Of a stretch of 64,000 bases of DNA, positions 59,367 to 64,000 are shown piece by piece. Under the pieces are notes generated by a model. The model was given only the letters and a program-made list of their open reading frames with translations. It ran no database searches and was not told the origin of the DNA. Source of the DNA: Streptomyces sp. MUM 2J (GTDB lineage: Bacteria > Actinomycetota > Actinomycetes > Streptomycetales > Streptomycetaceae); contig NZ_JADWYM010000021.1 of NCBI RefSeq assembly GCF_022414535.1, positions 1-64,000 of the forward strand, given 5' to 3'. Every line of letters starts with the position of its first letter. The first letter of the stretch is position 1. Position numbers and translations under genes: made by a program.

Positions 59367-59408
59367 GATGCCGCGCCCCCCTGGTTCTAGCCTGGGGGGC
59401 GCGGCATC
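59367..59408 (+). terminator. 15-bp second terminator after ftsH
   Basis: GATGCCGCGCCCCCC (59367-59381) pairs exactly with 59394-59408 around a 12-base loop. It follows the first hairpin by 4 bases, forming a tandem terminator. Confidence 0.85.
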
Positions 59409-59472
59409 TTCGTATGTCCGCAGATCGGGCGCGTGGCCCACACGCGCGAAAGGCACAGGAACGAGGCACCAG

Positions 59473-60078
59473 ATGACCGACCCCGTGACGCTGGACGGCG
59501 AGGGATCCATCGGCGAGTTCGACGAGAAGCGCGCCGAGAACGCCGTACGCGAGCTGCTGATCGCGGTCGGTGAGGACCCGGAGCGCGAGGGGCTCAGGGA
59601 GACGCCGGCCCGGGTGGCACGCGCGTACCGGGAGCTTCTGGCGGGCCTGCGGCAGGAGCCCGAGGACGTACTGACGACGACGTTCGACCTGGGACACGAC
59701 GAGATGGTCCTGGTGAAGGACATCGAGATCGTGTCCCTGTGCGAGCACCATCTGCTGCCGTTCCACGGGGTGGCCCACGTCGGGTACATCCCGGCCGAGA
59801 CCGGCAAGATCACGGGGCTGTCGAAGCTGGCGCGGCTCGTCGAGGTGTTCGCGCGGCGCCCGCAGGTGCAGGAACGACTCACCACGCAGATCGCCGACTC
59901 CCTCATGAAGATCCTTGAGGCGCGTGGCGCGATCGTCGTCGTCGAGGCGGAGCACATGTGCATGTCCGTGCGCGGCATCCGCAAGCCCGGTGCGAAGACC
60001 ACGACGTCGGCGGTGCGGGGCCAGCTGCGGGATGCCACGACGCGGGCCGAGGCGATGAGCCTGATACTGGCGCGCTGA
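59473..60078 (+). CDS. folE: GTP cyclohydrolase I
   Basis: 201 residues from ATG 59473, after AGGAACGAGG. The family signature is complete: zinc-binding SLCEHHLLPFHGVAHVGYIP, ITGLSKLARLVEVFARRPQVQERLTTQIA, and MCMSVRGIRKPGAKTTTSAVRG. It converts GTP to dihydroneopterin triphosphate, the first step of the pterin branch of folate. It is co-directional with ftsH but separated by two terminators, so it has its own promoter. The other folate genes lie just to the right on the opposite strand. Confidence 0.96.
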   Translation: MTDPVTLDGEGSIGEFDEKRAENAVRELLIAVGEDPEREGLRETPARVARAYRELLAGLRQEPEDVLTTTFDLGHDEMVLVKDIEIVSLCEHHLLPFHGVAHVGYIPAETGKITGLSKLARLVEVFARRPQVQERLTTQIADSLMKILEARGAIVVVEAEHMCMSVRGIRKPGAKTTTSAVRGQLRDATTRAEAMSLILAR

Positions 60079-60080
60079 AC

Positions 60081-60114
60081 CGGCCGACCCGTCAGCGCGG
60101 CCGACCCGTCAGCG
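60081..60114 (+). repeat. 17-bp tandem duplication after folE
   Basis: CGGCCGACCCGTCAGCG occurs twice in direct succession (60081-60097, 60098-60114), followed by a partial third copy CGGCCG. It begins 2 bases after the folE stop codon. Confidence 0.85.
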
Positions 60115-60282
60115 CGGCCGGGAGCCGGGGACGGGCGGCACACTTCGCGGGGCGGGGTGCCCCGACCGAGCCGAGGAGGGGCACGCGGCGTTGCGTCCTT
60201 CACGGCGGCGGCTCTCCGGCCGGGACACGCCGCACAACGGCGCCCGCCCCGGTCGTGCCGCATTCGGCGTCCCGCCGGGACC

Positions 60283-60325
60283 GACCCGTCCCGCCGGCTG
60301 GCGGCGCAGGCCGGCGGGGCGGGTC
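60283..60325. terminator. 15-bp hairpin between convergent folE and DUF3180 genes
   Basis: GACCCGTCCCGCCGG (60283-60297) pairs with 60311-60325, with one G-U pair, around a 13-base loop. It ends 4 bases before the stop of the leftward operon and serves both directions. Confidence 0.8.
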
Positions 60326-60329
60326 GCCG

Positions 60330-60818
60330 TCATGACGCCGGAGAGGCCCCCGCGCCGTTGTGCTCGTCGTCCTCGGGGAGCTTGCAGACGCGCTCCAGGA
60401 AGATGGCCGCCGCTATGACCGCGATGCCCGCCAGCACGGAGAAGCCGGCGTAGATGGCCTGATCGCGGCGGGCGGGGATGTCGAGGAACTCCAGCAGGAA
60501 CACGCCCGTGCCGCCGTACATCCCGGCGACCAGGGCGGCGACCAGGGCGCTGGCCTGGCCGAAGACGACCGCGCGGGCGGCCATCAGGGGATCGACGCCC
60601 TTGGCGTCGGGGCGCCGTTCGCGCTGGGCCCTGAAACGGGCCCGCAGGGACACGGCCGTCGCGAGCAGCACGACGGCGATCAGGGCGAGCACGATGGGGG
60701 CGGCCAGCGGGACGCGGGGGAGTGTCCCCACCGCGTCCCACAGCCGGGCTCCCGCCCAGGACAGCACTCCGGCGACGACGAACACACCGGCCAGCACCCT
60801 GATGCGCAGCTCTTTCAC
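60330..60818 (-). CDS. DUF3180 membrane protein of the folate operon
   Basis: 162 residues from GTG 60818 (VKELRIRVLAG) with AAGGGAC upstream. Four hydrophobic segments: VLAGVFVVAGVLSWAGARLW, APIVLALIAVVLLATAVSL, ASALVAALVAGMYGGTGVF and GFSVLAGIAVIAAAIFLERV. The DUF3180 family follows folK throughout actinobacteria; its function is unknown. Given the location, a link to folate or pterin movement is conceivable but is inference from position only. It is the last gene of the folB-folK unit. Confidence 0.85.
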   Translation of the reverse strand: MKELRIRVLAGVFVVAGVLSWAGARLWDAVGTLPRVPLAAPIVLALIAVVLLATAVSLRARFRAQRERRPDAKGVDPLMAARAVVFGQASALVAALVAGMYGGTGVFLLEFLDIPARRDQAIYAGFSVLAGIAVIAAAIFLERVCKLPEDDEHNGAGASPAS

Positions 60819-60900
60819 GGTGTCCCTTCAGCTCCCCGGACGTGGTCGAGAGCGGCTCGCCCGAGGTCCGGCCGTCCCGTGGTCGTCTTGACCTTAACGA

Positions 60901-61512
60901 CTACTCGGGCAGCTGGAGTTCCAGGTCCTCGCGTGGGGCCACGCCGTCCCGGGTGACCGTGTCGAGCAGCTCCGCGACGCGTCCGCGGCCGGGCAGCTGG
61001 GCCTCCGGATCCACGTCGTGCCAGGGCGCGAGAACGAAGGCGCGTTCGTGGGCACGGGGGTGGGGGAGGGTCAGCTGCGGGTCGTCGGAGAGGACCGACG
61101 CGTAGGCGACGATGTCGACGTCGAGGGTGCGCGGGCCCCAACGCTCGTCGCGGACGCGGTGGAACGCCTCCTCCACGGCGTGTGCCCGCTCCAGCAGGGA
61201 GGACGGCGGCAGTGTGGTCCTGAGGATGACGACCGCGTTGAAGTACGACGGCTGGCTACCCGGCTCCACGCCCCACGGTTCCGTCTCGTAGACGGGGGAG
61301 ACCGCCTTGACCCGCACACCGGGGGTGTCCTCCAGGGCGTCGACGGCACCCTGGAGGTTCTCCAGGCGGTTGCCGAGGTTGGAACCGAGAGCGATCACGG
61401 CCCGCTGAGGGTTCTGGAGCGTGGTGTCGGCGGCGTCCACCGCCTCGACGACGGAGGCGGGCACCGGCTGGACGGTCGGGTCGCTGTGACCACCGGTGAA
61501 GGGCGCGGTCAT
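60901..61512 (-). CDS. folK: Hydroxymethyldihydropterin pyrophosphokinase
   Basis: 203 residues. After a variable 35-residue N-terminus the HPPK fold shows VIALGSNLGNRLENLQGAV, the pterin site SPVYETEPWGVEPGSQPSYFNAVV, and the metal-binding RWGPRTLDVDIV. It transfers pyrophosphate from ATP to 6-hydroxymethyl-dihydropterin, making the substrate of FolP. Its ATG overlaps the folB stop (ATGA), so it is coupled to folB. Confidence 0.95.
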   Translation of the reverse strand: MTAPFTGGHSDPTVQPVPASVVEAVDAADTTLQNPQRAVIALGSNLGNRLENLQGAVDALEDTPGVRVKAVSPVYETEPWGVEPGSQPSYFNAVVILRTTLPPSSLLERAHAVEEAFHRVRDERWGPRTLDVDIVAYASVLSDDPQLTLPHPRAHERAFVLAPWHDVDPEAQLPGRGRVAELLDTVTRDGVAPREDLELQLPE

Positions 61513-61868
61513 ACTCGGCTCCGGGTGATGGTGACGGTCACGTCGTCGAAGGGGACGGTGATCGGCGCGTTCGGCTTGTGGACGCAGACCTCGACCTCCT
61601 CGACGCCCTCGTGCTCCAGGCAGGTCCGGGCGATGCGTTCGGCGAGTGTCTCGATGAGGTCGACGGGCTCGCCCTGCACGACCGCGACGACCTCCTCGGC
61701 CACGATGCCGTAGTGCACGGTCTTCGCCAGGTCGTCGTCGGCCGCGGCCGGCCGGGTGTCCAGGCCGAGGACGAGATCCACGACGAAGGTCTGGCCCTCC
61801 TCGCGTTCCCGGGGGAACACACCGTGGTGCCCGCGGGCCTTCAGGCCGCGCAGCGCGACACGATCCAC
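61509..61868 (-). CDS. folB: Dihydroneopterin aldolase
   Basis: 119 residues from GTG 61868 (VDRVALRGLKARGHHGVFPREREEGQTF) with GGAG 8 bases upstream. The longer frame to 62042 runs into non-coding sequence. The active-site YGIVAEEVVAVVQGEPVDLIETLAERIA and the Lys of CVHKPNAPI are present. It converts dihydroneopterin to 6-hydroxymethyl-dihydropterin and glycolaldehyde. It is separated by 259 bases and a terminator from the NTF2-like gene, so folB-folK-DUF3180 form their own transcript. TTGGAA and TATACG (62083-62057, complement) may be its promoter, with short spacing. Confidence 0.94.
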   Translation of the reverse strand: MDRVALRGLKARGHHGVFPREREEGQTFVVDLVLGLDTRPAAADDDLAKTVHYGIVAEEVVAVVQGEPVDLIETLAERIARTCLEHEGVEEVEVCVHKPNAPITVPFDDVTVTITRSRV

Positions 61869-62091
61869 GCGAATCACTCCTGCAATCGTCGGTAGCGGCC
61901 GGCGTCTGCCGTGTGCGGGCGGCAGACCGGCCTCAGCCGAATCTACCTGCGGGCACTGACGGCACCGGGCGGAGGGGCGCGGCGCCGGTTCGGGACGGTC
62001 AGGTTTCATCGCACGTTTCCCCCGGGGAACCCGCCCGCTCACGGTTTGGTAGCCGCGTATACCCGCGGCCCGGTGATTCCAACCACTCCCT

Positions 62092-62120
62092 GGTCCCTGC
62101 GGAGGGTTTCCGCAGGGACC
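62092..62120 (-). terminator. 12-bp hairpin after folP and the NTF2-like gene
   Basis: GGTCCCTGCGGA (62092-62103) pairs exactly with 62109-62120 around GGGTT, 7 bases beyond the stop of the leftward NTF2-like gene. It divides the folate genes into two transcripts. Confidence 0.88.
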
Positions 62121-62127
62121 GCGCCCC

Positions 62128-62631
62128 TCACGCGGGTGACCCGTCGTCCTCGTCCTCGTCGTTCTCGGTCAGTACGGGGGAGGCGTGGTGGGACCAGAGT
62201 TTCCAGCCCTCGGGCGTGCGGCGGAACACGTTGGTGGCGACCACCAGCTGGCCGACCAGGGGCCCCAGCTCCTCGCCCTCGGCGGGCGCGGGGCCGCCGC
62301 TGAGGATGTTCTCGGTGCAGGTCACCAGGGCGGTGTCCCCGGTGACGGAGACGTGCACGTCGGTGAGGAAGAACTGGATGTAGTCGGTGTTCGCCATGAT
62401 CAGCGCGTACGACCTGAGGACCTCGCCGCGGCCGGTGAGCACGGGCCAGCCAGGGTGCACACAGGAGATCACGCCGGTATCGGCCGGATCGTGGTACTCC
62501 TCGTCGACGCCCAGGTCGGACGGGGTGAGCCAGAGCGCGGAGACCTGCTCAAAGTCGCCCTGCTCCAGGGCCTCGTAGAACGCGGCGTTGGCGGCCTCGA
62601 CCTGCTCGACGTCCGTGTGGGGGGCGCTCAC
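62128..62631 (-). CDS. NTF2/SnoaL-like protein linked to folP
   Basis: 167 residues. A cone-shaped NTF2-type alpha+beta fold is suggested by VEAANAAFYEALEQGDFEQVSALW, HPGWPVLTGRGEVLRSYALIM, and ATNVFRRTPEGWKLWSHHASPV at the end. Members lack catalytic residues common to all, so they may bind a small ligand or partner. Its ATG overlaps the folP stop (ATGA). The coupling to folP is seen in streptomycetes; the role is unknown. The acidic C-terminus (ENDEDEDDG) is notable. Confidence 0.85.
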   Translation of the reverse strand: MSAPHTDVEQVEAANAAFYEALEQGDFEQVSALWLTPSDLGVDEEYHDPADTGVISCVHPGWPVLTGRGEVLRSYALIMANTDYIQFFLTDVHVSVTGDTALVTCTENILSGGPAPAEGEELGPLVGQLVVATNVFRRTPEGWKLWSHHASPVLTENDEDEDDGSPA

Positions 62632-63665
62632 CGGGAGCCTTCTGCGCTCTGGGCGTCCTCGGCGCCGTGCCGCACGGCGCGGCCGGCGGTGCCCACGCCC
62701 GGCGTGCCGTCGGCGATCCGAGCCCCGCGTACTGTGTCCACGCCCGGCGTGCGCTCCGATGCATGCGCCCCGGCCGGGATTCCCGCGCCCAGCGCGTGTC
62801 CTGTGGCGCGTGCCTCTTCCACGGCCTGTGCGACCCGTACGGCGTCGGCCGTGGCGCGCACCTCATGTACGCGCACCGCCCACGCGCCGGCGTGCGCCGC
62901 GAGCGCGGAGACAGCGGCGGTCGCCGCGTCGCGCTCCCGGGCCGGTGGTGGGGAGCCCTCCGGCCCGGCGAGCACCCGGCCGAGGAACCGCTTGCGGGAG
63001 GCGGCGACGAGCAGCGGATGCCCGAGGGCCAGCAGGCGGTCGAGGTGCGAGAGGAGGGCCAGGTCGTGCTCGGCGTTCTTGGAGAAGCCCAGACCGGGGT
63101 CGACGACGATGCGGTCGGGCCCGATACCGCCCTCCAGGACCGCCTCCACGCGCGCACGTAGTTCCTCGGTGACCTCGGTGACGACGTCCTCGTAGACGCC
63201 CTGCACGTTGCCGCCCTCCAGGAAGCCGCGCCAGTGCATGACGACGAACGGGGCGCCGGCGTCCGCGACCGCCGGGATCATCGCCGGGTCGGCGAGACCC
63301 CCGCTGACGTCGTTCACGAGCGCCGCGCCGGCCGCGAGGGACCGCTCCGCCACACTGGCGCGCATCGTGTCGACGGAGACCACGACGCCCTCCGAGGCCA
63401 GGCCCCGGACCACCGGGATGACGCGCCGCAGCTCCTCGGCCTCGTCCACCCGGGTGGCGCCGGGCCGGGTGGACTCCCCGCCGACGTCGACGAGGTCGGC
63501 GCCCTGCGCGACCAGGTCGAGGCCGTGCTTGACGGCGGCCGTCGTGTCGAACCAGCGGCCACCGTCGGAGAAGGAGTCCGGGGTCACGTTCACGACGCCC
63601 ATGACGGCGCAGCGGTCCCATGCCGGAAGGCCCGCGACGCTCCCGCGTCCGCTGTGGTTGCTCAT
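62628..63665 (-). CDS. folP: Dihydropteroate synthase with long C-terminal tail
   Basis: 345 residues, against about 275-285 for usual FolP. The TIM barrel has GVVNVTPDSFSDGG, DVGGESTRPGATRV, VNDVSGGLADP, VDPGLGFSKNAEHD and the pABA/sulfonamide-site SRKRFLGRVL. It joins p-aminobenzoate to the pterin and is the sulfonamide target. The last about 60 residues (GIPAGAHASERTPGVDTVRGARI and on) form a hydrophilic tail with repeated TPGV units. The ATG is 6 bases after TACGCT (63672-63677, complement), so the mRNA is leaderless. Confidence 0.95.
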   Translation of the reverse strand: MSNHSGRGSVAGLPAWDRCAVMGVVNVTPDSFSDGGRWFDTTAAVKHGLDLVAQGADLVDVGGESTRPGATRVDEAEELRRVIPVVRGLASEGVVVSVDTMRASVAERSLAAGAALVNDVSGGLADPAMIPAVADAGAPFVVMHWRGFLEGGNVQGVYEDVVTEVTEELRARVEAVLEGGIGPDRIVVDPGLGFSKNAEHDLALLSHLDRLLALGHPLLVAASRKRFLGRVLAGPEGSPPPARERDAATAAVSALAAHAGAWAVRVHEVRATADAVRVAQAVEEARATGHALGAGIPAGAHASERTPGVDTVRGARIADGTPGVGTAGRAVRHGAEDAQSAEGSR

Positions 63666-63671
63666 ATGTTC

Positions 63672-63677
63672 AGCGTA
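63672..63677 (-). promoter_or_regulatory. -10 box of a leaderless promoter for folP
   Basis: On the complement TACGCT is followed by GAACAT and then the ATG of folP. No Shine-Dalgarno is present. Confidence 0.6.
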
Positions 63678-63706
63678 GGCCCCGCACCGGGGCCTCAGCG
63701 CCGTGC

Positions 63707-63752
63707 GGCCCGGGCGGAAGCCCTGGAGGGGGGAGGGGCTTCCGCCCGGGCC
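63707..63752 (-). terminator. 17-bp perfect terminator
   Basis: GGCCCGGGCGGAAGCCC (63707-63723) pairs exactly with 63736-63752 around a 12-base loop. It lies 37 bases past the stop of the leftward gene entering from the right edge and isolates it from folP. Confidence 0.93.
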
Positions 63753-63788
63753 AGTCCTGCGTGCCCGGGTGCCACCCGGGGTTTCCGG

Positions 63789-64000
63789 TCAGGCGGCGCG
63801 GACGTCCCGCTCGGCCACCGTGTGGGCGCACGGGCGGGCGCCCAGCGTCCGTCGGCGCAGGAAGCGCGGCAGTGGAAGGGCCAGGTCGACGAAGCCCTCC
63901 GCCTGCATGGCGGCGATGCCGATGCGCGGCAGGTCGGCGGAGGCCCGGTAGACCACGAAGCGCGGTTCCCAGCGGGGCTGGAACTTGGCGTTGAACTTGT
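63789..64000 (-). CDS. C-terminal fragment of a lysyl-phosphatidylglycerol-synthase-like protein (cut by window edge)
   Basis: The complement reads KFNAKFQPRWEPRFVVYRASADLPRIGIAAMQAEGF, then a basic tail RFLRRRTLGARPCAHTVAERDVRAA and a stop at 63789-63791. The first segment matches the end of the DUF2156 catalytic domain of MprF/LysX-type enzymes, which transfer lysine or another amino acid from tRNA to phosphatidylglycerol. Only about 70 codons are visible. As I recall, a lysyl-tRNA-synthetase-like membrane protein is the neighbour of folP in S. coelicolor, which fits. Confidence 0.7.
   Translation of the reverse strand, partial: KFNAKFQPRWEPRFVVYRASADLPRIGIAAMQAEGFVDLALPLPRFLRRRTLGARPCAHTVAERDVRAA

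Overview
The window is a gene-dense stretch of a high-GC actinobacterial chromosome, almost certainly a Streptomyces. The diagnostic genes are bldG with its anti-sigma partner, an XRE/DUF397/ATPase (WhiJ-type) set, a Tad-like secretion cluster next to ssd and an MrfA-type helicase, and a topoisomerase I with a lysine-repeat tail. GTG starts, GC-rich third codon positions, G+C hairpin terminators without U-tracts and many apparently leaderless genes fit this. As I remember the S. coelicolor map, the left half matches the region running down from acsA (about SCO3563) to about SCO3540. The right half matches about SCO3434 down to SCO3397. The two blocks meet at a tRNA-Thr gene, a typical integration site. 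No insertion sequence, prophage or CRISPR array was seen.

Layout, left to right. 1-8.1 kb: the 5' end of acsA, a SulP transporter fused to a beta-carbonic anhydrase, a deacetylase-like lipoprotein, a ParA/CooC-like ATPase, a Fic-like protein with a degenerate motif, and a HAD phosphatase. The HAD gene is flanked by two structured non-coding intervals that I propose as small RNA genes. 8.7-14.3 kb: ssd and a compact Tad/Flp-like operon (ATPase, two TadB/C membrane proteins, a DUF4244 pilin-like protein, two TadE-type pseudopilins). 14.2-20.5 kb: DEAD/H helicase, bldG with its anti-sigma partner, and the H+-pyrophosphatase hppA behind a long leader with nested palindromes. 20.6-33.1 kb: lipoprotein, methyltransferase, small membrane protein, topA, an MFS-thymidylate kinase-coiled-coil fusion, DNA polymerase III delta-prime, and a secreted serine peptidase. 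tRNA-Thr(CGT) and a strong U-tract terminator follow.

33.7-44.7 kb: a GT2 glycosyltransferase, a family A DNA polymerase, a DUF2786 protein, a lipoprotein, and the DUF397/ATPase/XRE set. In that set the DUF397 and ATPase genes share a near-identical 25-bp promoter element. An aldehyde dehydrogenase, a DinB-fold protein and a PadR regulator follow. 44.8-52.3 kb: a PadR-linked ABC exporter, glutamate decarboxylase behind a 9-bp minisatellite, a YbjQ protein, a DedA protein with a Q/P/Y-rich tail, a ThrE-like exporter and inorganic pyrophosphatase.

52.3-64 kb: a housekeeping block of dac, zinc metalloprotease, tilS, hpt, ftsH, folE and the folate genes folP, NTF2-like, folB, folK and DUF3180, then the 3' end of a lysyl-phosphatidylglycerol-synthase-like gene. 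FolE, FolB, FolK and FolP supply the pterin branch of folate synthesis. tilS, hpt and ftsH keep the gene order common to Gram-positive bacteria. All boundaries, motifs and inverted repeats were read by eye; family assignments rest on recognised motifs and remembered homologues, not on a database search.
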